The translations under genes were made by a program, and so were the position numbers. Shown here one piece after another: positions 27,149 through 36,439 of a DNA stretch of 64,000 bases. The stretch is from Pseudomonas luteola NBRC 103146 (GTDB taxonomy: Bacteria > Pseudomonadota > Gammaproteobacteria > Pseudomonadales > Pseudomonadaceae), in NCBI RefSeq assembly GCF_002091675.1, contig NZ_BDAE01000016.1, positions 1-64,000 on the forward strand. The letters are read 5' to 3'. How positions within the stretch are numbered: position 1 is the stretch's first letter; each line of letters starts with the position of its first letter. Under the pieces are notes generated by a model. The model saw only the letters and a list, made by a program, of their open reading frames with translations, ran no database searches and was not told where the DNA came from.

Positions 27149-29716
27149 GTGAGTGAGTCGTACCAGCCCGTATCCGAGGGCGTGGATTTAAGCGTCTGTG
27201 AGCGTGAACCTATCCATGTTCCTGGTTCTATTCAGCCACATGGATTTCTTTTGGGATGCAGCCTGCCTGATTGGAAAATCATTCAGGCTTCAGCCAACAC
27301 GGCTGACTACCTCAAAGGATACTCACCCGATTATCTGCTTGGGCTTGATCTTGAGCAGGTACTGCCTTTGGAAGCCGTTCACTCGCTACGTAACCTCCTG
27401 CAGACGACGATGCTGTCCGGCACGGCAGAGCGCCTGAACCGCATGTCGCTGGACAACAGCGACGTATTTTACGATATGGCCGTTCATGTCTCGGGCGGGA
27501 TAGCCATCATCGAGGGCACGCCAAGTCTGGATAACACCGCGGCGGCTGACCCTGTCACGCTCGTCAAAGGCCTGATCGGGCGGCTCAAGCGCGCTCCGAC
27601 CCTTGACCGCTTCCTGAAACAGGCGGCTCAGCAGATCAGGGCATTCACCGGCTACGACCGGGTCATGATCTACAAGTTTTTACACGATAACTCCGGCCAG
27701 GTCATTGCCGAGGCGGTAAGGCCCGGCATGGATGCTTTTCTCGGGCTGCATTATCCCGCCTCGGATATTCCGGCTCAGGCCCGAGCGCTCTACAAGCGTC
27801 AATGGCTACGTGTAATTACCGATACAGCTTATATGCCCGTTCCATTGGTGCCAGGCTTTGGACCGGATGGCCTGCCTATGGACCTCAGCCTTGCTACCTT
27901 GCGCAGCGTCTCGCCCGTACACATCGAGTATCTGCACAACATGAACGTGCGAGCCACGATGACCGTTTCCATTATGCGGGGGGAAGAGCTATGGGGCTTG
28001 ATTGCCTGCCACCATAGCGAGCCTTATCGCTTGAGCGGTCCCATGAGCGCTGCCGCAGAACTGTTTGGGCAGGTGTTGTCGCTTCAGATGGAAGCGAGGG
28101 AGCATCAGGATGAGCTGCGCCTAGTCAGCAGCGCGCATGAGGCGCATGACCGGCTGATCGCCAGCATGTCACCCCGTGAGACGCTATTCGATAATTTGGC
28201 CGCCTATGCCGGAAACTTGAATGACATCATCCCCTGTGACGGCATCGGGGTATGGTCGGACAGCCGTTTCACCGGCTTTGGTATCACGCCTCCACCTGAG
28301 ATGGTAGAGCCGCTGATTCAGTTTCTGAGTATGGGCAGTTCCAATGCGGTACTCGCCACCCACGAACTGAGCAAACTTTTTCCTCCCGCACGGGCTTATG
28401 CGCAGGCCGTCAGCGGGGTACTGGCGATACCCTTCTCTCGCTCCCCCCGAGACTATTTGCTGTTTTTCCGTCGTGAATTCGTGCAGACCATCACCTGGGG
28501 AGGCAATCCAGACAAACCGGTCACGCCGGGCGAGCGCATCAGCCCACGTAAAAGCTTTGAGGCATGGAAACAAACAGTTGGGGGGCAGTCACTACCCTGG
28601 CGCTCCGATGAAAAACAGATTGCCGAGACCTTGCGCATCTCGCTTCTGGAAGTGATTCTTCGGCGTGCCGAATTGATTGCGCAGGAGCGGCAGGTTGCCC
28701 AGGAAAGCCAATCGCTGCTCATTGCCGAGCTCAACCATCGGGTCAAGAATATTCTTAGCCTGATTCGGGCAGTGGTCCGTCAGAGTGGTCAGCAGACCAC
28801 ATCCGTCAAAGACTTTACTGCAGATCTTGAGCATCGCATCAACGCCCTCGCTCAGGCGCATGACCAGATGAATCAGGTCGGTTGGGCCTCGGCGCCATTG
28901 CTTCACTTGCTGGAAGCCGAAGCCCAAGTCTGGGCTTACGGTGCGCAGGATCGTGTGATGTTTTCCGGTCCCTCGGTCATCCTGGATGCACGGGCCTATC
29001 AGACGCTAGCACTGGTTTTCCATGAAATGATGACCAATGCGGTTAAGTATGGCGCCTTGAGCCGCCCGACCGGGCATCTGCTGGTGTCCTGGTTCCTGGT
29101 GAGTGATCAGGACCTTCGGATCGAGTGGTGTGAAAGCGGAGGGCCGATAGTAAGCGCGCCTTCCCGCCGAGGATTTGGATCGGTCGTTATCGAGCGGACC
29201 ATTCCCTTCGAGCTGCAAGGTGAGGCCCGGATCGAATACCGAATCGAAGGTGTCCAGGGCAGTTTTTTGATCCCGGCACGCCATGTGAGTGTGGGGAATG
29301 TTACTGAGCTGAAAACGGCGCCTACGCTGGTCACGGCGCAATCGTTGGCAGAGAAAAAACTGTTGCTGGTAGAGGACAGCATGATGATCGCGTTGGATGC
29401 ACAGGCAATGCTCCAGGAAGCTGGCGCTGATGTGGAGATTGCCGGAACGGTCAACGAAGCACGCCGCGCTTTGGGCTTTACTCATTTCGACGTAGTCGTA
29501 CTGGATGTGAATCTGTCGGGGGAGACCAGTCTGGCTATTGCAGACGAGCTGGCTGATGCCAAACATCCCTTCATTTTCGCAACAGGCTATGGCGAAAACA
29601 CGGTGATTCCTGATCGCTTCAAGGATATCCCGCTCATTTCCAAGCCTTACAGCGCCGGGTCGCTTACCCATGCGATCAATCGGTTTGATATCACCCAAGA
29701 GCTTGATCGCTTGTAA
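27149..29716 (+). CDS. Bacteriophytochrome HWE histidine kinase with C-terminal receiver
   Basis: About 855 residues from a GTG start with AGGAGG 9 bases upstream. The PAS domain carries the bilin-linking Cys17 (VCEREPIHVPGSIQPHG), the GAF domain has YPASDIPAQAR, the PHY domain has the tongue motif SPRKSFEAW, then an HWE kinase core with His530 in ELNHRVKN and the W-x-E in IEWCES, and finally a receiver with phospho-Asp786 (VVLDVNLS) and KPYS. It should bind biliverdin and switch between red and far-red states. No heme oxygenase gene is next to it, so biliverdin must come from elsewhere. The earlier frame start at 27011 would add 46 residues unlike the family. Confidence 0.94.
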   Translation: MSESYQPVSEGVDLSVCEREPIHVPGSIQPHGFLLGCSLPDWKIIQASANTADYLKGYSPDYLLGLDLEQVLPLEAVHSLRNLLQTTMLSGTAERLNRMSLDNSDVFYDMAVHVSGGIAIIEGTPSLDNTAAADPVTLVKGLIGRLKRAPTLDRFLKQAAQQIRAFTGYDRVMIYKFLHDNSGQVIAEAVRPGMDAFLGLHYPASDIPAQARALYKRQWLRVITDTAYMPVPLVPGFGPDGLPMDLSLATLRSVSPVHIEYLHNMNVRATMTVSIMRGEELWGLIACHHSEPYRLSGPMSAAAELFGQVLSLQMEAREHQDELRLVSSAHEAHDRLIASMSPRETLFDNLAAYAGNLNDIIPCDGIGVWSDSRFTGFGITPPPEMVEPLIQFLSMGSSNAVLATHELSKLFPPARAYAQAVSGVLAIPFSRSPRDYLLFFRREFVQTITWGGNPDKPVTPGERISPRKSFEAWKQTVGGQSLPWRSDEKQIAETLRISLLEVILRRAELIAQERQVAQESQSLLIAELNHRVKNILSLIRAVVRQSGQQTTSVKDFTADLEHRINALAQAHDQMNQVGWASAPLLHLLEAEAQVWAYGAQDRVMFSGPSVILDARAYQTLALVFHEMMTNAVKYGALSRPTGHLLVSWFLVSDQDLRIEWCESGGPIVSAPSRRGFGSVVIERTIPFELQGEARIEYRIEGVQGSFLIPARHVSVGNVTELKTAPTLVTAQSLAEKKLLLVEDSMMIALDAQAMLQEAGADVEIAGTVNEARRALGFTHFDVVVLDVNLSGETSLAIADELADAKHPFIFATGYGENTVIPDRFKDIPLISKPYSAGSLTHAINRFDITQELDRL

Positions 29717-29729
29717 TGACCAGCGCTGC

Positions 29730-29763
29730 GTAAGCAGGCCCCAACGTTACGGAGCCTGCTTAC
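29730..29763. terminator. Bidirectional terminator between bacteriophytochrome and antiporter
   Basis: GTAAGCAGGC and GCCTGCTTAC, perfect 10-bp arms with a 14-nt loop, in the gap between convergent stops. Confidence 0.75.
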
Positions 29764-29768
29764 ATCAT

Positions 29769-31445
29769 TTAGTGATGCTGCCTGGTTGCGCTTGCAGTCA
29801 AAGCGGTTTCGATCAGATCCACCTCCCTCACCAGCTTTTGTAGCGTACTGTCATTGATATGATGACGGCTACGCAGCTTGTAATATTCAGTGCGCTCCGC
29901 CTTGAGCGCCTGCAGACGCGTTTCCCGCTCAAGATCGCGTCGCGCTTCGAGAAGCGGGGTCGGCAGCTCGTGGTTATTGATCTCCATACGCTTGTGATAG
30001 TAGTCCATCAGATGGAGGGTGATCTCGTTGAACGCGACGATAATCTCTTCATCCCCTTGGTGGTCCGCCAGTACCTTCGCTTTTTCTTGGTGATAGTTTT
30101 CAATGTGCCGGATTGCCGCCTCGGCCCCACGAATACGCGCATGGCGCTCCTCTTCATATTCGCGGCTGTCTTCAGGCAGATCCAGCCCGCACAACACCAG
30201 AGGAAGACCTACGCTTCCGGTAATCAAGGTGAACAGAATGACGCCGGTCGCCAGGAAGATCAGCAGCTCACGGGCCGGAAACGGCGTACCGTCATTCAGC
30301 ATCTCTGGCAGCGACAAGGCAGCCGCCAAGGTAATGGTGCCTCGAATACCTGCCAATGTCCCGGCCAACATGACGCGAGCGGAGACAGACCGCGCTGGCT
30401 TGCGACGCAACAGCCGAGGCATATGTGCGGCACCAAATATCCAGAGAAACCGCATCCCTAGAAGCGCAATCGAAATCAGCGCGACGAAACCCAGCAACTC
30501 AATAAACGGCAGCGTAGTGCCTGCACTGGTCGTTGCGTTAAGCGCGCCGCCAATGATTTCGGGCAATTGGAAACCGAGTAGCAGAAATACCAATGCGTTA
30601 AGCACAAACTCCAGCATTTCCCAGACACTGCGCGTCTGGATACGGGACGTGGTCTGATCCTGGCGTTTGAGGTCAAGCCGGTTGATGACCATACCCGCTG
30701 CCACAGCGGAGAGAATACCGGACAGATGAAAATGCTCCGCCAGCAGAAACGCCGCAAAGGGTAGCAGCAGGAGCAGCAGTACGATCTGAATCGTCGAAGC
30801 TTCGCCAAGGTGCCGCTCGATCAGACGGGTCCGCACCACATTAAAGGCCAGCGCCAGTAAGGCGCCCATCAGTAGCCCACCCAGGGAAATCAGCAGAAAT
30901 CCTACTGTTGCCTGTGCCAGAGAGAACGCACCGGTCAGGGCTGCGGCTACCGCGAACTTGAATGCCACAAGACCGGACGCATCATTCATGAGCGACTCGC
31001 CCTCAAGAATGTGCATCAGCCTCGGTGGTACCGGAAGTCGACCGGAAATAGCCGATACCGCGACGGCATCCGTAGGTGAAAGAATCGCCGTCAGTGCAAA
31101 GCAGACAGGCAAAGGCAAACCGGGGAATAACCAGTGAACCACATATCCCACACCAATTACGGTTACCAGTACAAGGCCCAGCGCCAATGCCAGAATAGGC
31201 CCACGAAGCAGCATGAATTCGCGCTGCGGGAACCTTCGCGCATCGGCAAATAGAAGTGGGGCAATGAATAGGAGCATGAACAGCTCAGGCTGAAGCTCCA
31301 CATGCAGCCCGCTGGCAGGCCAGGCCAGTAGCGCACCAAAAGCAATCTGTACAAGCGGTGTGGGCAGTGATGGTAGAAAGCGAGCCGCCACCCCAGTAGC
31401 CGAGGCGACAAGTAAAAGCATTAAAACAAGATAAACCGTATCCAT
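29769..31445 (-). CDS. CPA1-family Na+/H+ antiporter
   Basis: A 558-residue protein with about twelve membrane helices (residues 1-420) and a long charged cytoplasmic tail rich in Glu and Arg (430-558). Motifs TAILSPTDAVAVSAI (ion-binding Asp) and EGESLMNDASGLVAF (conserved ND) are those of NhaP/CPA1 exchangers, which swap Na+ or K+ for protons. The tail may be a regulatory helix bundle. The start ATG at 31445 has only a weak upstream site. It stands alone. Confidence 0.92.
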   Translation of the reverse strand: MDTVYLVLMLLLVASATGVAARFLPSLPTPLVQIAFGALLAWPASGLHVELQPELFMLLFIAPLLFADARRFPQREFMLLRGPILALALGLVLVTVIGVGYVVHWLFPGLPLPVCFALTAILSPTDAVAVSAISGRLPVPPRLMHILEGESLMNDASGLVAFKFAVAAALTGAFSLAQATVGFLLISLGGLLMGALLALAFNVVRTRLIERHLGEASTIQIVLLLLLLPFAAFLLAEHFHLSGILSAVAAGMVINRLDLKRQDQTTSRIQTRSVWEMLEFVLNALVFLLLGFQLPEIIGGALNATTSAGTTLPFIELLGFVALISIALLGMRFLWIFGAAHMPRLLRRKPARSVSARVMLAGTLAGIRGTITLAAALSLPEMLNDGTPFPARELLIFLATGVILFTLITGSVGLPLVLCGLDLPEDSREYEEERHARIRGAEAAIRHIENYHQEKAKVLADHQGDEEIIVAFNEITLHLMDYYHKRMEINNHELPTPLLEARRDLERETRLQALKAERTEYYKLRSRHHINDSTLQKLVREVDLIETALTASATRQHH

Positions 31446-32132
31446 GAATCTTTAGAAAAATCCCTGTCAATGAAGAACCATAAAGCGCTTTAGCGCTATG
31501 GAATAAGCGTTCCGACCCCCTCAGGCGTGTCTTCCGATGTCCCTCGGATAATGGTGTTGATTTAGCTTCTGAGGCCTTTTCAGCGTAGGTGAGGTGAGCG
31601 TTGACACCGATAACATAATCGCGACTAGGCGCTATACAGCGGCGCACCCCGTCATCACCTTCTTTTCCTGAGTCGACCTGAAAGCATGAGGAATTCGGAT
31701 ACAGCCTTGAATCGCCAATATGTGTAAAAATGTTTCTGAAAGGACTGGGAAATCGACAGAAGCAGTCAGGGCTTCATGCCGTTTGATAGAAAAGCTTTCC
31801 GTGCCAGTCTCCTTATTAAAGCCGATTGGTTTTCTTACGACTGGATCAACTCAATAACGGTAAGCCATTACCAAGCGAAGCGACTCTAAAAGTTCACTTA
31901 TATTAATAAGGTCCCTATGTTGTCAGCCATAGGCCTGTTTACCACGTTACAGCGATAGCGATGTCCAGTTTTAAAGAAGCTGTTCTTGGCTGGCGCTACG
32001 AACATTCTTCTGGAATCAAAAATAAGGTTCAGACGACATATCAGTTATCTGAACTATCCCAGGAGAGCTATAGGCGGCGGTAGGACGGGTTTAGCTGAGT
32101 GCCTAGACCTGCTTACCGCTGAGACCACCTAA
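31446..32132. other. Long intergenic region between antiporter and chemoreceptor
   Basis: About 690 bases. Nothing recognisable. There is an imperfect hairpin at about 31478-31501 (CCATA..AGCGCT/AGCGCT..TATGG) and one 40-residue frame at 31961-32083 beginning MSSFKEAVLGWRYEHSSG, without a ribosome-binding site. The region upstream of 31445 should hold the antiporter promoter. Confidence 0.4.
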
Positions 32133-32133
32133 A

Positions 32134-32168
32134 TAAAAAGGGAGCGAATAACATGATTCACTCCCTTA
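32134..32168 (-). terminator. Terminator after amino-acid chemoreceptor
   Basis: On the minus strand AAGGGAGTGAAT pairs with ATTCGCTCCCTT (one mismatch) and is followed by a T-run. It lies 45 bases after the stop codon. Confidence 0.85.
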
Positions 32169-32212
32169 GAAATGGTTGTGCCTAACGCTAGCTTGTCAGG
32201 GCTAGCATCAAC

Positions 32213-34102
32213 TCAGATGCGGAACCCACCAACCAAGTGCTGCAAGCGAGCGGCTTCCTGCTCCAGGGCCGTACAGGCCTGTAGTGTAGATTCCAGGTTC
32301 GCCACGCTTTGCTGGTTCAACAGGTTGATCTCACTAATATCCATGTTCAGTGTTTCAACAACTGCCGTCTGCTCTTCAGTTGCCGCCGCGACCGACTGGT
32401 TTTGCCCATCAATATCACCGATCAGCTGAGTTACGCTGTCCAGACGTGCCCCTGCTCGTTCGGCAACGCTCATGCTGTGCGTACTCTGCTCTTGGCTTTC
32501 GCGCATCAGCTGTACGGCATCTCGCGAACCGGTTTGCAGCTCTTCGATCATTTGATGAATCTGCTGCGCCGAACTCTGGGTGCGGCTCGCCAGGGAACGT
32601 ACCTCATCAGCAACCACAGCGAAGCCACGTCCCGCCTCGCCGGCTCGGGCGGCTTCAATCGCCGCGTTAAGCGCCAGCAAATTGGTTTGCTCGGATATGC
32701 CCCGAATGACATCAAGAATCTGGCCGATATTAGCCGCCTTGCCGTTCAACGCTTCGATGTGGTCACACGATGTGCCAATCTTCTGTGATAAGGCCTGCAT
32801 GGCTTGCAGCGCTTCGCCGAGCACTTTGCGGCCTTCCTCGCCCTGCATACGTGCAGTACTGGCATCACTAGATGCATGGGCGGCATTCCCAGCGATTTCC
32901 TGGGCCGCAGCACCCAGTTCATTGATGGCCGCAGCGACACTGTTGGTGCGCTGGGACTGATTATCAGACTGCTGCATGGAAGCCGTAGAGGCATCTAGCA
33001 CGAGGCGACTCACCTGATTCAACTCACTCGAGCTTTGTGCAACGTTACGAATCGAGTCATGGATACGGGCAACGAAACGGTTGAATGCCGTGGCTAGTGC
33101 ACCGAATTCATCACGGGCTTCAACGGGTAGACGACGAGTCAGGTCGCCTTCGCCCTCGGCAATGTTGTCCATTGCGCGGGTCAAATCACGCAGAGGGCGT
33201 AACAGTGTCTGCAGCAGCAAACCCAGCAAAACGATAATCGCCACGACGGCAACCAGTGTCGCCACAATCGCCAGATTACGCGCCTTGATAACCGGGGCAT
33301 ACGCCTTGTCCTTATCGATAGACAACCCCAGGTACCACTTGACAGAGGGTAGGCCTTCTACCGGCGTAAAACTGATCAGGCGGTCCAGACCATTTTGGCG
33401 CGTCTCGCTAAAACCAGGCGCCAGGGTAGGTGTAGCCTCGGGGAAAATATCCTTAAGGTTTTTTAGCACCTGATCTGTATGACTGCTGACAAGAATCTTT
33501 CCTTCGCTATCGACCAGAAAGGCCTCACCAAGGCCACCGGCATCCAGAGATGTGATGATACTGACCAGCGTTGACAGGTTCAGGTCACCGCCCACAACGC
33601 CCGCCAGTTGACCGTTCTGCATGAGCGGTGTCGCAATGGTTACACCTAGCTGGCCTGAGGAAGCAAAAACATAGGGCGCCGTCAAAACAGTACTGCCAGC
33701 GGTGGTTGCTGAATTATACCAAGGGCGCTTGCGTGGATCGTAACCAGCAGGCAAGGTTCGCTCCGGACGCGTGGTATAGGTACCGTCTACCTGCCCCAGG
33801 TAAGTGGAATCAAAATTACCGGTGTAGATTTTCTGCTCAAGCAAACCCGCCAGGACCGCGGGTGAGCTGTCTCGCATCAGGGTTTGCGCCTGGCTTTCAA
33901 TCAACTTGACTCGTGCATCGAGCCAGTAGGCAATATTGCCTGCGGTTACTTTGCCCGTTTCAGTCAAGGATGCCTGCAGGCTCTGATCGATTGCCTGACG
34001 TTGAAGATACGCATTGAAGCCGGCAAAGCCGGCCAGGGCAACAGTAACTACCAATGCAGCTGCCAGAAGAATCTTGTGGCTGAATTTCAGTTGCTTGAAC
34101 AT
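32213..34102 (-). CDS. Amino-acid chemoreceptor (PctA-type, dCache sensor)
   Basis: A 629-residue receptor, the length of PctA/PctB/PctC. Helix at 10-30, a periplasmic dCache_1 domain to about 275, second helix ([21 protein letters not shown]), HAMP (305-355) and a signalling domain with [20 protein letters not shown]. The membrane-distal module contains Y121, R126, W128, Y129, Y144 and D173, the positions used by PctA-type sensors to hold the amino and carboxyl groups of amino acids; position 146, Asp in PctA, is Phe here. It is therefore predicted to sense L-amino acids with its own specificity. A FliA promoter lies 59 bases upstream. Confidence 0.93.
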   Translation of the reverse strand: MFKQLKFSHKILLAAALVVTVALAGFAGFNAYLQRQAIDQSLQASLTETGKVTAGNIAYWLDARVKLIESQAQTLMRDSSPAVLAGLLEQKIYTGNFDSTYLGQVDGTYTTRPERTLPAGYDPRKRPWYNSATTAGSTVLTAPYVFASSGQLGVTIATPLMQNGQLAGVVGGDLNLSTLVSIITSLDAGGLGEAFLVDSEGKILVSSHTDQVLKNLKDIFPEATPTLAPGFSETRQNGLDRLISFTPVEGLPSVKWYLGLSIDKDKAYAPVIKARNLAIVATLVAVVAIIVLLGLLLQTLLRPLRDLTRAMDNIAEGEGDLTRRLPVEARDEFGALATAFNRFVARIHDSIRNVAQSSSELNQVSRLVLDASTASMQQSDNQSQRTNSVAAAINELGAAAQEIAGNAAHASSDASTARMQGEEGRKVLGEALQAMQALSQKIGTSCDHIEALNGKAANIGQILDVIRGISEQTNLLALNAAIEAARAGEAGRGFAVVADEVRSLASRTQSSAQQIHQMIEELQTGSRDAVQLMRESQEQSTHSMSVAERAGARLDSVTQLIGDIDGQNQSVAAATEEQTAVVETLNMDISEINLLNQQSVANLESTLQACTALEQEAARLQHLVGGFRI

Positions 34103-34160
34103 GAGACAGAATCTCTGGGTTGAAGGACGCGTTGCGATAGAAGGCGCAACTGAACTACAG

Positions 34161-34187
34161 CTATCGGCTTTCGCGTCAAATGCTTGA
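34161..34187 (-). promoter_or_regulatory. FliA (sigma-28) promoter of amino-acid chemoreceptor
   Basis: On the minus strand TCAAGCAT, 11 bases, then GCCGATAG. It has the same form and spacing as the promoter at 4162. Confidence 0.75.
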
Positions 34188-34441
34188 GCAGCTTGTTCGT
34201 TTATCGAGCAGATGCGAATTTGGTAGAAACAAGTACAGGCTTGATTAAAAGGCCATCACCCCTCGCCCCCCTCTCTAAGGCCCTACAGGCATGGCCTACC
34301 TTCGCACAACAGTTGGAAACACCAATAGCGATTGCCGCCTGGACGATTTTCCGATAACTACCCTTATGATGTTTATGAAAGCGATCCACTTCCTTTAAGC
34401 CTTAAGCAATCCCCCGCCTGCACCCAACAAGGAGAACATGC
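34188..34441. other. Intergenic, divergent
   Basis: This is the remainder of the gap between the chemoreceptor and the hydrolase. Apart from the ribosome-binding site AAGGAG at 34429 I see no defined element. Confidence 0.4.
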
Positions 34442-35329
34442 ATGGCCCGTCTTACCGCAAAAGATTTCGCGCCTGAGCTGCTTGAACTGTATGACTATTA
34501 CGTGCATGGGCGAATCAATCGCCGGGAGTTTCTCGACCGTGCAGGTAAGTTCGCCGTAGGCGGATTGGCCGCCACGACGCTTCTTGCCGCCTTGAGTCCA
34601 GATTATGCACTGGCACAGCAAGTCGAATTTACCGATCCTGAAATCATCCCTGAATACATTTCCTACCCCTCGCCTAAAGGGCATGGACATGTCCGTGGCT
34701 ATCTCGTGCGACCTGCGCAGGCCAAGGGAAAGGTTCCAGGTATTGTCGTCGCTCATGAAAACCGTGGACTCAACCCCTACATTGAGGACGTTGCGCGGCG
34801 CCTGGCAAAGGCTGGATTCGTGGCGCTGGCTCCTGATGGCTTGAGTTCCGTAGGCGGCTATCCGGGAAATGACGACAAGGGGCGCGAGCTTCAGCAAACC
34901 GTTAATCCCGAAAAGCTGATGAACGACTTTTTTGCTGCCGTCGAATGGCTCATGGGGCATGAGCTCACAACTGGCAAGGTAGGAATCACCGGTTTCTGCT
35001 ATGGCGGAGGCGTAGCCAATGCGGCAGCTGTCGCCTATCCCGAACTCGGCGCGGCCGTACCGTTTTATGGCAAGCAACCCAGAGTGGAAGATGTCCCTCG
35101 CATCAAGGCACCGTTACTCATTCATTATGCCGAGCGGGATGAGCGTATCAATGAAAGTTGGCCTGCCTATGAGAGCGCCTTGAAAGCCGCTGGCAAAACC
35201 TATGAAGTCTATATCTATCCCGGCACCAATCACGGATTTCATAATGATTCGACGCCACGTTATGACGAAGCCGCCGCAACGCTGGCCTGGGAGCGAACAC
35301 TGAGCTGGTTTCGCACTTATCTGGCCTAA
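34442..35329 (+). CDS. Dienelactone hydrolase-family protein with Tat signal
   Basis: A 295-residue alpha/beta hydrolase. The N-terminus has an extra helix (residues 5-22), then the twin-arginine motif NRREFL (27-28) and a hydrophobic stretch ending at ALAQQ, so export by the Tat pathway as a folded protein is likely. The catalytic triad is Cys186 in GFCYGGG, Asp in ERDERI and His in TNHGFHND. Family members open dienelactones, but many exported members have unknown substrates. AAGGAG lies 7 bases before the ATG. Confidence 0.88.
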   Translation: MARLTAKDFAPELLELYDYYVHGRINRREFLDRAGKFAVGGLAATTLLAALSPDYALAQQVEFTDPEIIPEYISYPSPKGHGHVRGYLVRPAQAKGKVPGIVVAHENRGLNPYIEDVARRLAKAGFVALAPDGLSSVGGYPGNDDKGRELQQTVNPEKLMNDFFAAVEWLMGHELTTGKVGITGFCYGGGVANAAAVAYPELGAAVPFYGKQPRVEDVPRIKAPLLIHYAERDERINESWPAYESALKAAGKTYEVYIYPGTNHGFHNDSTPRYDEAAATLAWERTLSWFRTYLA

Positions 35330-35650
35330 AGTGCAGAACTATTGAAATAGACTCTGCAAGGCACCATTTCAATTATAGGTGAATGCGCTGCAAGCTATCT
35401 TAACCAGGATCAGATCGCCGATGGCTTTTTTGTGTCCGGTACGGCGGAGTGCATTCCTGAAGGCCCAACCACCGGACTTCACGAGAGCAAGGCGTATACT
35501 CGCCAAGCGTTTGACCCATAACGATATTTGCAACCTCTGGCCGCAGAAGCGCTGATCGAAATAGCGTAGAGTAAGCACAAATCGATTGTTACGTGTTCCG
35601 CACAGGTTTGATCAGCCAGTCATCCCAACACCATGCTTTAGGAGAATTTT
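35330..35650. other. Intergenic with overlapping short frames
   Basis: Between the hydrolase and msrA. A + frame from 35351 to 35521 reads as natural-looking protein (for example DQIADGFFVSGTAE) but has no start codon; a second + frame from a GTG at 35380 (MNALQAILTRIRS...) and a 69-residue minus frame overlap it. It could be a gene fragment; I cannot name it. Confidence 0.3.
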
Positions 35651-36196
35651 ATGGCGACCGAATACATGACCGTTGCAGGAGGCTGCTTCTGGTGCGTAGA
35701 GGCAGTATTCAAGGATGTCATCGGAGTCGTTTCCGTCGAGAGTGGCTATACCGGCGGCAAAACGGTCAACCCCACCTATGAGCAGGTTTGTGAGGGTAAT
35801 ACCGACCATGCCGAAGCCATCCGTATTGGCTACGACCCTGACGTGATCAGCTATGGCGAGTTGCTCGATATTCACTTTGCAACCCATGACCCGACCCAGC
35901 TCAACCGACAGGGTAACGACATGGGCACGCAGTACCGTACTGCCCTGTTCCCGGCAAACCCCGAACAGGAAACCGAGGCCCGAGCGGCGATTGCACGTGC
36001 ACAGGAAGGTCTCTCAGCGCCCATCGTGACCACGATCGAGCCATTGGGGCCCTGGTATCCGGCAGAGGGCTATCATCAGAACTATTGGGAGGAGCGTGGA
36101 CGCGCCAACCAGTACTGCATGGCGGTCATTCCACCCAAGCTTCAAAAGCTGCGCAAGAGCTTTGCCCAACGGTCAAAAACCTCGACCGAGGGCTGA
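35651..36196 (+). CDS. msrA: Peptide-methionine (S)-S-oxide reductase
   Basis: A 181-residue enzyme that repairs oxidised Met using thioredoxin. The active-site GGCFWCVE has the catalytic Cys12, followed by SVESGYTGG, HAEAIRIGYDP and the conserved EGYHQNYWEE. The gene starts at ATG with AGGAG 8 bases upstream. A hairpin follows at 36204. It is cytosolic, since no signal peptide is present. Confidence 0.96.
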   Translation: MATEYMTVAGGCFWCVEAVFKDVIGVVSVESGYTGGKTVNPTYEQVCEGNTDHAEAIRIGYDPDVISYGELLDIHFATHDPTQLNRQGNDMGTQYRTALFPANPEQETEARAAIARAQEGLSAPIVTTIEPLGPWYPAEGYHQNYWEERGRANQYCMAVIPPKLQKLRKSFAQRSKTSTEG

Positions 36197-36203
36197 TTTG
36201 CTC

Positions 36204-36240
36204 AGGGTAGCCCTTCTTGTGGCTACCCTCTCCTTTTCTG
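36204..36240 (+). terminator. Terminator after msrA
   Basis: AGGGTAGCC and GGCTACCCT, perfect 9-bp arms with an 8-nt loop, followed by ctccttttctg. Confidence 0.8.
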
Positions 36241-36311
36241 CACTGGATTTTCTGCACCCAAGCCACTACTATCTGCTTCCCTTTTCTTTCTATCTTGCAA
36301 GGAGCCTGACC

Positions 36312-36353
36312 ATGCGACGCGCTTTCACTCTTTGCAGGTCCTGCCAGGCGTAA
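36312..36353 (+). CDS. Possible 13-codon leader peptide ahead of rtcB
   Basis: ATG with AAGGAGCC 5-7 bases upstream opens a frame MRRAFTLCRSCQA and stops. It ends about 87 bases before rtcB. The good ribosome-binding site is the only support; it may be chance or a leader. Confidence 0.25.
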   Translation: MRRAFTLCRSCQA

Positions 36354-36439
36354 ACGCTTTTCTGCGCACCTAAGCGCACGCTTTGCCCGGCTCCGGCATG
36401 CCTCTCCCTGAATTATTGTTTACCCATCAGGAATTGGTT

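Noticed and set aside
29006-29698. 230-codon minus-strand frame inside the bacteriophytochrome gene
   Set aside because: It is antisense to a gene with clear kinase and receiver domains and has no domain of its own.
36312-36439. Sigma-54 promoter before rtcB
   Set aside because: No TGGCAC-N5-TTGC match was found, and no RtcR-type activator is adjacent.
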